Assembly: GCA_020848455.1 (NCBI GenBank) | Contig: JADLAB010000095.1 | Coordinates: forward strand, 1 to 45,134 | DNA length: 45,134 nucleotides | Reading direction: 5' to 3' | From: Polyangiaceae bacterium | Lineage (GTDB): Bacteria > Myxococcota_A > Polyangia > Polyangiales > Polyangiaceae | In this document: positions 32,179 to 40,510 of the stretch, one piece after another | Numbering within the stretch: position 1 is the stretch's first letter | Layout: each line of letters opens with the position of its first letter | Translations under genes and position numbers: made by a program | The notes under the pieces: generated by a model | The model's input: the letters and a program-made list of their open reading frames with translations, nothing else | What the model was told of the DNA's origin: nothing | Databases searched by the model: none

Positions 32179-32731
32179 GCGCGTGGACGACGCGACGCGC
32201 GAGCACACGCACGCGCTCGTGTTCGATGACCCGGAGCGGGCGCTCGAGGCCGTGCGGGCCTTGAAGGGGCAGGGCTACACGATCGTCGACGTCTACTCGC
32301 CGTTCCCGGTGCCGGGGATGAGCCAGGCACTCGGGCTGCGCCCGAGCCGCCTCGGCTTCGCCACCTTCGTCGGCGGCGTCACCGGCCTGTCGATCGCCGT
32401 CGCCTTGCAGCTCTACACCCACGGCCGGGATTTCCCGATCAACGTGGGCGGCAAGGACAACTTCGCCCTGCCGGCCATCATCCCGGTCACCTTCGAGCTG
32501 ACCGTGCTCCTGGCGGGCTTCGCGACCTTCTTCGGCCTCTTGGGTCGCTCGCGCCTGGCGCCGGGCAAGAAGGTCAAGGGGCCGAGCGTCTGGGACCCGC
32601 GCATCACCGACGATCACTTCGTCGTGGTCGTGGACGAGGCCGACGGTGCGTTCGAGGCCCGAGCCTTCGCGGCGCTGTGCCGCGAGCTCGGCGCGCTGCG
32701 CACGGTGGTCGGCGGGAGGGCGAAGGCATGA
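32171..32731 (+). CDS. actD: ACIII subunit ActD (DUF3341)
   Basis: The 186-aa protein has the DUF3341 layout. An N-terminal cytoplasmic domain (HALVFDDPERALEAVRALKGQG, VDVYSPFPVPGMSQALGL) is followed by two helices (LGFATFVGGVTGLSIAVAL and LPAIIPVTFELTVLLAG). A C-terminal domain (DHFVVVVDEADGAFEA) follows. ActD is an accessory subunit without cofactors. The gene overlaps actC by 8 bp and actE by 4 bp. Confidence 0.9.
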   Translation: MAERVDDATREHTHALVFDDPERALEAVRALKGQGYTIVDVYSPFPVPGMSQALGLRPSRLGFATFVGGVTGLSIAVALQLYTHGRDFPINVGGKDNFALPAIIPVTFELTVLLAGFATFFGLLGRSRLAPGKKVKGPSVWDPRITDDHFVVVVDEADGAFEARAFAALCRELGALRTVVGGRAKA

Positions 32732-33402
32732 GACTCGCGATGGCGGTGCTCCTCGGCGCCGGCGCGCTCGGCGCCTTCGCCTGCAAGGCAGGCCCCGACG
32801 AGCCGGGCTACGTGTTCGCGCCGGGGATGGTGCGGGCCGTACCGTACGAGGCCTTCGAGAAGAACCCGGTGACGGGTGAGATGCTGCGGCCGCCCGCCGG
32901 GGCCGTGCCCTACGGGGCTGCGCCGACCCACGTCGCCCCGGGCCAGGCCGGCGCCGAGCAGGCCGGCCGCGAGCTCGTGAGCCCGGTCGCCGCGAGCCCG
33001 GCGGCGCTCCTGCGCGGCGAGAAGCTCTACGCCACCTTCTGCGCCGTGTGCCACGGGCCGGGCGGGCAGGGCGACGGCAACATCCCGCAGTTCAAGGGCT
33101 GGCCGCTGCTCGGCAAGCCCGCCGCCGACTACCCCGACGGGCGCCTCTTCCAGGTCATCACCCTCGGTGGCCAGGGCTGGCAGGGCCGCAAGATGCCCGG
33201 GTACGCCGCGCAGGTGGCGCCCCTCGACCGCTGGCGCCTCGTGCAGTACGTCCGCAAGCTGCAGGCGGCGGCAGCGCCCGCGGCGAGCGGCGCCCCGGCG
33301 GCGAGCGGCGCCCCGGCGGCGAGCGGCGCCCCGAGCGCATCCGCGCCGAGCGCGTCGCCGGGCCCGAGCGCCGCACCGTCCGCAATCAAGGAGGCACCAT
33401 GA
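32728..33402 (+). CDS. actE: ACIII monohaem cytochrome c lipoprotein ActE
   Basis: The 224-aa lipoprotein (MRLAMAVLLGAGALGAFACK) has the ActE hallmark VPYEAFEKNP segment. One c-haem site CAVCH (Cys105-His109) is followed by GPGGQGDGNI and a Met in KMPGYAAQV as the likely sixth ligand. ActE accepts electrons and passes them to a soluble or membrane acceptor; in ordinary clusters this is a haem-copper oxidase. The C-terminal 35 residues are an Ala/Ser/Gly/Pro repeat encoded by three 18-bp copies (33280-33333), an unusual flexible tail that could bridge to a partner. Confidence 0.88.
   Translation: MRLAMAVLLGAGALGAFACKAGPDEPGYVFAPGMVRAVPYEAFEKNPVTGEMLRPPAGAVPYGAAPTHVAPGQAGAEQAGRELVSPVAASPAALLRGEKLYATFCAVCHGPGGQGDGNIPQFKGWPLLGKPAADYPDGRLFQVITLGGQGWQGRKMPGYAAQVAPLDRWRLVQYVRKLQAAAAPAASGAPAASGAPAASGAPSASAPSASPGPSAAPSAIKEAP
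33280..33333. repeat. 3 x 18-bp in-frame tandem repeat in actE
   Basis: GCGGCGAGCGGCGCCCCG is repeated three times exactly, giving AASGAP hexapeptides at the end of ActE. In-frame length change would alter only the tail. Confidence 0.85.
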
Positions 33403-34595
33403 GCGCGTCGTCGCACGTCGCCCATCCGTCCCACGAGGGACACGGCTCGGCGGGGGCGGCGGCCACCCGAGCGCCGCGTGCGCGCCGCACCTGGCAGCTC
33501 GCGCCCGAGCGCGAGTGGCTGCTCGCGCTCGTCGCGCTCGCGCTCTGCGCGGTGCCGCTCGTGCTCGACGCCCGGCAGGGGTCGGCCGGCCTGCTCACGG
33601 CGGGGTTCTGGGGCCTGCTCGTGTGCATGGGCGCGATGTTCTTCGCCGCGGTGAACTGCGTCGGCGGCGCGCGCTGGTGGCGCCCGGTGGAGGGCTCGAC
33701 CATCGCCGTCGGGCGCGGGCTCATCGTGCCGGTGTTCGGCGTCGCGGTGGTCATCGCCGTCGCGATCGCGACCGCCAAGCCCGGCGCGGACGCCCCGCGC
33801 GTGCTCTACCCCTGGCTCACGGACCCCGGCGAGCCGCTCGTCATGGCGAAGGCCGCGTGGCTCAACCCGCTCGCCTTCGTGGCGCGGGCCGCCGGCGTCG
33901 TGGCCGTTCTGCTCGTGTGCTCCACGATGCTCGAGCGCACGCTGAAGCAGCGCGACGTCCACAAGCGCGCCCGCGTCGGTGTGCTCTTCATCCTGCTCGC
34001 CGGCTTCGCGACCATGATCGCGATCTGGGACTGGGTCATGTCGCTCGAGCCCAAGTGGGCGACGACGATGTACTCCTGGTACAACCTCGGCGCCGCGCTG
34101 CAGGGTGGGGTGGCGGCGACGATCGTCTTCACGCTCCTCACCTCCGACCCCGACGAGTCGACGCGGCACGATCTCGGCAAGTACCTGTTCGCCTTCTCGA
34201 TGTTCTGGGCGTACCTGTGGTTCTGCCAGTTCATGCTGATCTGGTACGCGAACATCCCCGAGGAGGCGGCCTACTACCGCTACCGCATGTTCGGGCCGTG
34301 GGCGGGCCTGTTCTGGGCCAACCCGATCGTGACCTTCGCGGCACCGTGGCTCGCCCTCTTGCCGGTGCGCACCAAGCTGCACCGCGGGGCGCTCTTCACC
34401 GCCGCCATCGTCGTGCTGGCGGGCCGCTGGCTCGACGCCTACCTGCTCGTCGGCCCGTCGCAGAGCGACCCGCCCGAGGGCGGCCCGGAGCTCTTCTACG
34501 TGCTCCCGGCGGCCGTCGGCATGGCGATCGCCCTCGTGCTGTGGATCCGGCGCACGAGCCAGACGCCCGCCGAGGCCGCGGGCGACGGCGCGTGA
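33399..34595 (+). CDS. actF: ACIII second NrfD-like membrane subunit ActF
   Basis: The 398-aa protein has about ten membrane helices, such as LLALVALALCAVPLVL and FAFSMFWAYLWFCQFMLIWY. The conserved IPEEAAYYRYR and FGPWAGLFWANPIVTF regions of the ActF family are present. The first 40 residues are His/Ser/Ala-rich and cytoplasmic. ActF is the second NrfD-like unit of the complex. AAGGAGG (33388-33394) lies 4 bp before the ATG, which overlaps the actE stop. It is the last gene of the cluster; no actG, caa3 oxidase or narK follows before the next gene at 34801. Confidence 0.88.
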   Translation: MSASSHVAHPSHEGHGSAGAAATRAPRARRTWQLAPEREWLLALVALALCAVPLVLDARQGSAGLLTAGFWGLLVCMGAMFFAAVNCVGGARWWRPVEGSTIAVGRGLIVPVFGVAVVIAVAIATAKPGADAPRVLYPWLTDPGEPLVMAKAAWLNPLAFVARAAGVVAVLLVCSTMLERTLKQRDVHKRARVGVLFILLAGFATMIAIWDWVMSLEPKWATTMYSWYNLGAALQGGVAATIVFTLLTSDPDESTRHDLGKYLFAFSMFWAYLWFCQFMLIWYANIPEEAAYYRYRMFGPWAGLFWANPIVTFAAPWLALLPVRTKLHRGALFTAAIVVLAGRWLDAYLLVGPSQSDPPEGGPELFYVLPAAVGMAIALVLWIRRTSQTPAEAAGDGA

Positions 34596-34697
34596 CGGGC
34601 GCCCGCCCACGCTCGCTCCGGGCGCCCCGCGCCGGCGCGCGGCCTCGTGGGTGCGCGGCACCCGCTGCGGATTCGCGGACGGCCGATCTCCGTGCAG

Positions 34698-34727
34698 TTG
34701 CGAAAAGTCGTGGCGAGTTGCTACGAT
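34698..34727 (+). promoter_or_regulatory. Candidate sigma-70 promoter for the Hsp70-like gene
   Basis: TTGCGA (34698-34703) and TACGAT (34722-34727) are separated by 18 bp, about 70 bp before the ATG at 34801. Its base composition is lower in GC than its surroundings. It gives the gene a transcription start independent of the ACIII cluster. Inference from motif and position only. Confidence 0.35.
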
Positions 34728-34800
34728 GCGACCCGGTTGCGGCCCGGTACGGCGGGTCGCGTTCAAACGCTAGCCCCACGCCGCGCACGACCGCTTACCG

Positions 34801-37347
34801 ATGTCTCTCTACGGGCTGTCGATAGATCCTGCCTTGGTCCAAGAGGCCGAGACACTCGTGTCGCTGGAGGGGCGTGCCTTCCCGACGCTGGTCGTCTTCT
34901 GGGAGTCCCAGCTCCTCGGCCAGACTTGGGAGACCATCCTGGTGACGGACTACAGCGTCCCGTTGCCTCCGCTGCCCCACGGCAAGCGCTTCAACGAGGT
35001 ACGGGTCGCGGCCTACACCGGCGAGGTGCCGACCAAGTTCCTGTACTTCGGGACCGAGCTCACCTCGGCCGCGCCGCGCGTCGCCCCGCAGATGGAGAAC
35101 CTGGTCGGGCACCAGCGCACCTTCCAGGAGTACCTGATCGAGGAGAATACCTGCCCGATCGGCTACCTCGACCTCATCACGTCGACGCCGCGCATCTACG
35201 GCAACGGGCCGCAGGACTACTACAGCCCGCCCATCCGCGTGGAGCGCTTCGACGCCGAGCCCGGCGCCGACATGATGGCCGACCACTTCCCCGAGATCGT
35301 GGCGGGCCTGCCCAAGATACCGGGCGAGCAGCTCATCGACCCGAGCTACGGCCACTGGCAGGGGGCGCGCTTCGTCGGCACCAAGGCGATCGCGATCCTG
35401 CGCCAAGGCAAGGTCGCGGGCCTCTACCGCCGCACCGGTCGCGCCGAGAAGGAGGTCGTGCCGCCCGAGGTGGTGCGCCGCGACCCGCACGGTGACGTGC
35501 GCGACGGCTGGGTCGCGCTCGACATCGGAGCGACGGGCACCGTCATCGCCATCGGCTCGGCCGACCGGCACGAGTTCGTCCGGCTCGGTGCCGTCTCGGC
35601 CCCGCAGCTCGCGCGCGACTACGAGAATCCGAGCGAGGTGTACTTCGGCAACCTGCAGCGCGTGCTCAAGGCCTGGCGCGACCGGGTGATCCTGCCGCTG
35701 ACGCCGTGGGGCGACGTGCTCGTGGGGCACGCGGCCCGGTCGCGGCTCCAGGTGCAAGGCAAGGAGCGCGCGCTGCGCGCCAAGGCCATGGTCGCCGAGC
35801 TCGGTGTGCTGCCCGAGCGGCTCGAGCGCGGCGACGAGGTGCGCATCGCGGGGCGCAGCGACATCGACGTCACCATGCGCCTCGACCGACCCGCGCCGCC
35901 GGTGTTCGACGAGGAGGGCATCGGGCCGGAGGACCCCTTCGATCCCGTCGAGCTCTACGCCTACTACGTGGGCTTGCACGTCAACGCCCGCGAGCGCGGC
36001 ATCTACCTGCGCTACGCGGTCGGCATGCCCACGGGCTGGCCCCAGGAGCGGCGCCAGCAGGTGATCGCGCAAGTGCGTCGCGGCATCGTGCGCAGCCTGC
36101 CGGCCGGCATGGTCGCGTACGACGACCTCGACTTCCTGCAGGTCGTCGACGCCGGTCCGAACGTGCTGTCGTTCGCCGCCTACGCCTTCCGCGTGTTCGG
36201 CGTCGTGCCGAAGGGCGATCCCGTCCCCTACGTGGCGATCGACGCGGGTGCGACCGAGACGAGCGTGATGTGCGGGCGCTACCGCGAGGGCACGGCCGAC
36301 GAGATCGCGGGCGGGCTCGAGCGCGTGGTGGAGCACGGCGACCCGAGCGTGCTTCCGTACGGCGGCGAGCGCCTGCTGCACCGGGTGGCGTACAAGGTGT
36401 TCGCCGCGAGCCTGACCTCGATGCGGCACAACGACATCGTGTTCGAGCCGCCGCGGGGCGAGGACCTGGTCGAGGGCGCCGAGGATCGCCTCAACACGAG
36501 CCTCGAGGCGCAGATCAACGTGCGGCTGCTGAAGGACGCCGTGCGCTCGATCCTCGAGTCGGCGCGGCCCCAGCCCGTGCCCGATCTCGTGCAGCTCTTC
36601 GCGCGCGACGGCCGCGTGCGCGACGTGCGCATCATGGTGGACCGCGCCGCCCTGTCGGAGTGGCTGCGCGGCCAGCTGTCGGAGCTGGCGGTCGAGATCA
36701 AGGAGGCCATCGCGCGCAACTCCGCCGATCTCGCCAAGGGCACGAAGGGCAACGACCCTTACAGCGGGCTGCGCGTGCTGCTCGGCGGCAGGCTCGGCAT
36801 GAACACGTTCCTGCAGGACCGCCTGCAGGCGGTGCTGCCGCAGGGTGTGCGCCTCCACCGCTTCAAGGAGCCCGACGACACGAACCTCGCCGCGCCCACC
36901 GTGAAGCTCGCCGTCGCGCTCGGCATCCTCACCATGCGCTTCCAGCACATGGGCCCCTCGAAGAAGCGCCATGCCGCCGAGGTGTTCACGTACCAGGTCG
37001 GCCGCGCACGCCAGGGCAAGCTCCTCACGGTGCTCGACCAGAAGACGACCTTCGACGCGTGGCACGAGCTCGGCGCGTGCACCCGGCCGGACGTGACCGT
37101 GCTCTACGCGAGCCAGGCCAAGGACGGCGAGGAGCTCAACGTGGACGATCCGCGCGTGCAGCGCGTCACCTGCATGCTCGGCTACGACGCCGTGGGTTAC
37201 CGCATCTACGTGCGGGCCGTGGGCGGCGGACGCATCGAGCTCGGCGTCGGCCCGCCGGGCGGGCGCCCCGACGAGGAGGGCCCCTTCTGGGCCATCGACC
37301 TCGCGAGCGGCGCGAGCGAGGCGGTGTCGCAGTCACCGCGTGGCTGA
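34801..37347 (+). CDS. Large Hsp70/actin-fold ATPase-like protein, unknown function
   Basis: The 848-aa protein has a ~230-residue N-terminal region (LVVFWESQLLGQTWETILVTDY...) with no family I recognise. Actin/Hsp70-type phosphate loops then appear in order: DIGATGTVIAIG (residue 241), VAIDAGATETSVMC (about 479) and LLGGRLGMNTFLQDRL (about 660). These are the phosphate-1, phosphate-2 and adenosine elements of the sugar-kinase/Hsp70/actin superfamily, though the pieces are spread over 420 residues. A C-terminal domain (FDAWHELGACTRPDVTVLY) follows. Nucleotide binding is likely; folding, assembly or signalling roles are all open. No strong ribosome site precedes the ATG. It seems monocistronic. 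Confidence 0.7.
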   Translation: MSLYGLSIDPALVQEAETLVSLEGRAFPTLVVFWESQLLGQTWETILVTDYSVPLPPLPHGKRFNEVRVAAYTGEVPTKFLYFGTELTSAAPRVAPQMENLVGHQRTFQEYLIEENTCPIGYLDLITSTPRIYGNGPQDYYSPPIRVERFDAEPGADMMADHFPEIVAGLPKIPGEQLIDPSYGHWQGARFVGTKAIAILRQGKVAGLYRRTGRAEKEVVPPEVVRRDPHGDVRDGWVALDIGATGTVIAIGSADRHEFVRLGAVSAPQLARDYENPSEVYFGNLQRVLKAWRDRVILPLTPWGDVLVGHAARSRLQVQGKERALRAKAMVAELGVLPERLERGDEVRIAGRSDIDVTMRLDRPAPPVFDEEGIGPEDPFDPVELYAYYVGLHVNARERGIYLRYAVGMPTGWPQERRQQVIAQVRRGIVRSLPAGMVAYDDLDFLQVVDAGPNVLSFAAYAFRVFGVVPKGDPVPYVAIDAGATETSVMCGRYREGTADEIAGGLERVVEHGDPSVLPYGGERLLHRVAYKVFAASLTSMRHNDIVFEPPRGEDLVEGAEDRLNTSLEAQINVRLLKDAVRSILESARPQPVPDLVQLFARDGRVRDVRIMVDRAALSEWLRGQLSELAVEIKEAIARNSADLAKGTKGNDPYSGLRVLLGGRLGMNTFLQDRLQAVLPQGVRLHRFKEPDDTNLAAPTVKLAVALGILTMRFQHMGPSKKRHAAEVFTYQVGRARQGKLLTVLDQKTTFDAWHELGACTRPDVTVLYASQAKDGEELNVDDPRVQRVTCMLGYDAVGYRIYVRAVGGGRIELGVGPPGGRPDEEGPFWAIDLASGASEAVSQSPRG

Positions 37348-37409
37348 TGCGCTAGGCCCGGCTCGCCGGGAATCCCGCCCGATCGCGGGACATTGCATAC
37401 GGCGTGACC

Positions 37410-39152
37410 ATGGCGCAAGGCACCGAGGAGCGAACGGAGGGATCGGCCCACGACCCACCCGTGCGCGACACCGCGGCGGGAGGGGCTCCGGCGCGCTCGG
37501 AGGACGTGAGCCCGCTCGGGCTCGCCGACGACACGCCGCCCGCCGCAGGGGCGCCCGCCGACGACGCGCTGCCCGGCGGACCAGCACCCGCCGAGCGAGT
37601 GCCCGCCGGGCAAGGGCCCGCCGACGACGTGCCCGCCGACGAGGTGCCCGCCGCGCTCCTCGGGGAGGCGCCGCCCGGGCAGGCGCCCACCGCGCTCGGG
37701 TCGGCGGCCGACGTGGCCGCCGGGGTCGCGGCGCCGGGCGACGCCTCGGTCTGGGCGCGCGAGGACGCGGCCGGTGTGCGCGGCGCGAGCGGCAAGAGCC
37801 CGAAGAAGCCGAAGAAACCGAAGAGCCGCCTGCGGCGCTGGCTCGGCCGCATCGGCAAGGGGTTCGTGGGGCTCGTGGCGACCGGGCTCGTGCTGTGGGG
37901 CCTCACGCACGCCTTCCCGAGCTTCGGCGCGTGGATGGCGGACGCCCTGCGCAGCGTGTTCGGCGCGCGCTTCGTGGCGTGGCTCGAGGACGTCGCCTAC
38001 GACGTGAAGGACTGGTACGAGCGCTGGCGCCACGGCGACGACGCGCCGGCGACCCTGTGGGAGGTCCCGACGGGCGCCCCGGGCGCCACCGACGCGCCGC
38101 CGCCCGCACCCGCGCCGCCCGCCTCGGCCTCCGCTGGGGACGCGCCCGAGCCGCCCTTCGCGCCGCCCGCGGCGGAGCTGCCCTTCGAGAAGGTCGCCTC
38201 GCCGGGCGACGGCGCCTGGATCGCGATGCCCGACGCCGCGCGCCCGACGCTCCCCCCCGCGCTCTTCAAGACGATGATCCACCCCGACCCGCGGCGGCCC
38301 TTCACGGTGCTCGCGGTGGTGGCGGTCGATCTGCGCGCCATCGAGCTGTCGCTCGTGGCCGGCGTGACCGAGCCCGAGTCGATGAGCATCCGCATGGCCG
38401 ATCGCCCCGGCAAGATCCCGAACGACGACTGGGACGCGCTCGTCGCGGCCTTCAACGGCGGCTTCAAGGCCGTCCACGGGCAGTACGGGATGATGATCGA
38501 CGGCAAGACCTTCCTGCCGCCCCAGGAGTTCGCCTGCACCATCGTGCGCTACCTCGACGGCAGCCTGCGCATCGGAAGCTGGTCCGACCTGAAGGCGGAC
38601 CGCGAGCGCATGGCCTATCTTCGACAGGCACCGCCCTGTCTCGTCGAGGGCGGCGACGTGCACAAGGCCCTGCTCTACAACGAGTACGCGAAGGGGTGGG
38701 GCGCGACCGTGAGCGGGGACACCGTCATTCGCCGGTCGGCGCTCGGGCTCGACCCTTCGGGGCAAGTGCTGTTCTACGGCATCGGCGAAGCGCTGACCGC
38801 ACAGTCGCTCGCCCAGGGCATGCGCGCCGTGGGCTCCGACGCGGTCGCGGAGCTCGACGTCAACTACTCGTACCCCCGCTTCCTGACCTACAAGCGCCCC
38901 GCTCCCGGCGACCCGCCGCGCGTCGACAGCCCGCTCATCCCGAACATCGACGCGACCCCGGACCAGTACGTGACCCGGCCCTCGGCCCGCGACTTCTTCT
39001 ACCTCGCGCGCCGGCCCGAGCGGTTGCCACCCCCCGGCGCCGCTCCGCCCCCGAGCGCCGAGCCCGACCCGAGCGCGAGTGCGGCGCCGAGCGCCACCGG
39101 CTCGACGAGCGCGAGCGGGCCGGGATCGCCCGGCGAGACACCGGGCAAGTGA
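37410..39152 (+). CDS. Membrane-anchored protein with NAGPA-like (phosphodiester glycosidase) domain
   Basis: The 580-aa product starts with about 125 residues of Ala/Pro/Asp/Gly-rich disordered sequence with repeated PADD and PAG segments. A Lys-rich stretch (SPKKPKKPKSRLRR) and one membrane helix (FVGLVATGLVLWGL) lead into an extracytoplasmic domain. There, AFNGGFKAVHGQYGM, CLVEGGD, RRSALGLD, LFYGIGEALTAQSLAQGM and ELDVNYSYPRFL resemble the NAGPA/DUF2233 domain, which cleaves GlcNAc-1-phosphodiesters in eukaryotic mannose-6-phosphate tagging and is thought to act on phosphate-linked glycans in bacteria. The likely role is in envelope polysaccharide processing. A GTG at 37404 is an alternative start. 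Confidence 0.7.
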   Translation: MAQGTEERTEGSAHDPPVRDTAAGGAPARSEDVSPLGLADDTPPAAGAPADDALPGGPAPAERVPAGQGPADDVPADEVPAALLGEAPPGQAPTALGSAADVAAGVAAPGDASVWAREDAAGVRGASGKSPKKPKKPKSRLRRWLGRIGKGFVGLVATGLVLWGLTHAFPSFGAWMADALRSVFGARFVAWLEDVAYDVKDWYERWRHGDDAPATLWEVPTGAPGATDAPPPAPAPPASASAGDAPEPPFAPPAAELPFEKVASPGDGAWIAMPDAARPTLPPALFKTMIHPDPRRPFTVLAVVAVDLRAIELSLVAGVTEPESMSIRMADRPGKIPNDDWDALVAAFNGGFKAVHGQYGMMIDGKTFLPPQEFACTIVRYLDGSLRIGSWSDLKADRERMAYLRQAPPCLVEGGDVHKALLYNEYAKGWGATVSGDTVIRRSALGLDPSGQVLFYGIGEALTAQSLAQGMRAVGSDAVAELDVNYSYPRFLTYKRPAPGDPPRVDSPLIPNIDATPDQYVTRPSARDFFYLARRPERLPPPGAAPPPSAEPDPSASAAPSATGSTSASGPGSPGETPGK

Positions 39153-39163
39153 GAAGTAGATAA

Positions 39164-39243
39164 CCACGGAGACGCGGACGCACGGAGAGCTGCACGGAGC
39201 CGGCGCGGTTCAGAGCCTCCGTGCCACGCACCGTGTCTCGCGG
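39164..39243. repeat. Imperfect palindromic intergenic repeat (CACGGAG/CTCCGTG type)
   Basis: CCACGGAGACGCGGACGCAC on the left pairs with an imperfect reverse complement on the right (CCTCCGTG...CGTGTCTCGCGG). CACGGAG recurs in the left half. Intergenic repeats with an ACACGGAG motif are widespread in some bacteria; this copy looks decayed. It starts 12 bp after the NAGPA-like gene's stop and could form a large stem-loop. Confidence 0.5.
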
Positions 39244-39329
39244 CTCTGCTCGCCCGCTGCAGGGCGGATATTCGACAATGTAGGTGCCAGTAGTCTACTG
39301 TGCGTCCTGACCCTCGCGGAGGCGACGTG

Positions 39330-40007
39330 ATGATCGACGCAGGACTCTCGAGCAGAGTGGGCAGTGGCAAGTCCGTGGTGAAGCGCGAGCACGGCGACAA
39401 GCGCCGGGCACCTCGGCGCAACGTGGAGCTCGCGTGCGAGCTCGTCACCGACGACGTCGACGAGCCGCTGCTGCGCTGGGCGACGGATCTGTCGCCCTTC
39501 GGGCTGTGGCTCGAGGCCGCCGAGCCGCTCGGGCCCGGCGAGACGGTGGTCGTGTGCCTCGAGCCGCCGGTGTGCTGGCCCCGCGGCCGTGAGCTCGTCG
39601 TCTTCGCGGGCGTCACGCGGGCCGGGTGGGGGCGCCGCGTGGCCGATCGCGGGGCGAGCGGCATGGGCCTCGACTTCATCGATCTGTCGCCGCACGAGGA
39701 GCGGGTGCTGCGGAGCTGGCTCGGGTGGCGGCCCACGCAGCCGCGCCGGCGCTTCGGAATGCCGCGTCGTGCGCGGGCAGGGGAGCTCGGCATGCCCCCG
39801 GCCGCGAGCCAGCCGGCGGTCGCGTGGCCGAGCGACGTGCGGTCCGTGCGCGAGTGCGCGCACCTGCCCGTGCCACGCCCGACGCTGCGCGTGCGGCCGA
39901 GCGCGCCCGCCCACGCGAGCGGCATCGAGCTCGGTCTCGAGCCCGGCGAGGACGTGCTCGGCGGCCTCGGCGACGACTACGACGGCGAGGCGTGGGGCCT
40001 CGGCTGA
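39330..40007 (+). CDS. PilZ-domain protein
   Basis: The 225-aa protein carries a PilZ-like domain in residues ~20-130. RRAPRR gives the RxxxR box, and TDLSPFGLWLEA gives a D-x-S-x-x-G-type second motif; both are needed for cyclic di-GMP binding, so binding is plausible. About 95 further residues are Pro/Arg/Ala-rich without a known fold. PilZ proteins couple c-di-GMP to motility or exopolysaccharide output. GGAGG (39318-39322) lies 7 bp before the ATG. The gene converges on a minus-strand operon, 13 bp away. Confidence 0.75.
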   Translation: MIDAGLSSRVGSGKSVVKREHGDKRRAPRRNVELACELVTDDVDEPLLRWATDLSPFGLWLEAAEPLGPGETVVVCLEPPVCWPRGRELVVFAGVTRAGWGRRVADRGASGMGLDFIDLSPHEERVLRSWLGWRPTQPRRRFGMPRRARAGELGMPPAASQPAVAWPSDVRSVRECAHLPVPRPTLRVRPSAPAHASGIELGLEPGEDVLGGLGDDYDGEAWGLG

Positions 40008-40020
40008 GCCTCTTCGCCCC

Positions 40021-40503
40021 TCAGGCCGCCGGCAGACCGTGCGCCAGGCGCCGCGGTCCCTCGGCGAAGAGGATCTCGACCTTGCCGCCGTCGACCACCT
40101 CGCTCACGACGCCGTCGCCGAACTTGCCGTGGTGGACGAGCTCGCCCTCGCCGTAGCTCTCGGTCATGCGGTACGCCCGGAACTCGTTCGGAGCGCGTCC
40201 CGCGATGGCCCGCTCCCACAGGCGCCGGCGCTCGGCCTCGGCGGACTCGGCCGCGGCGCGCTTGGCGGTCGTCGTGACCCGCGGCGCCGACGGCGCGCGG
40301 CCCGGGGCCGCTGCCGCACGGATGCGCGCCGGCGCGACCGCGGCCTTCGGTGCGCGGTAGTTGTGCTGCCCACTGCACGTGAGGCACTCGACGCGCTTGA
40401 TGACGTCGCCCACCAGGGCGACGACGCGATGCGCGAGGTCCATGCGGCACTTGGTGCAGTACGCGTCGACCTCGCTGCCTGCACCCATCGACTTGGCTCC
40501 CAT
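40021..40503 (-). CDS. Zinc-ribbon plus Tudor-like small protein
   Basis: The 160-aa protein begins with a four-Cys zinc ribbon (CTKC...CLTC, about residues 16-45). A basic Ala/Pro linker follows. The last 40 residues (GELVHHGKFGDGVVSEVVDGGKVEILFAEG) resemble the small Tudor/SH3-like fold at the C-terminus of PcrA/UvrD-type helicases, which contacts RNA polymerase. A nucleic-acid or RNA polymerase contact is therefore a possibility (inference). AAGGA lies just before the ATG. It is the last of three minus-strand genes; the one before it ends 7 bp upstream. Confidence 0.65.
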   Translation of the reverse strand: MGAKSMGAGSEVDAYCTKCRMDLAHRVVALVGDVIKRVECLTCSGQHNYRAPKAAVAPARIRAAAAPGRAPSAPRVTTTAKRAAAESAEAERRRLWERAIAGRAPNEFRAYRMTESYGEGELVHHGKFGDGVVSEVVDGGKVEILFAEGPRRLAHGLPAA

Positions 40504-40510
40504 CTCGTCC

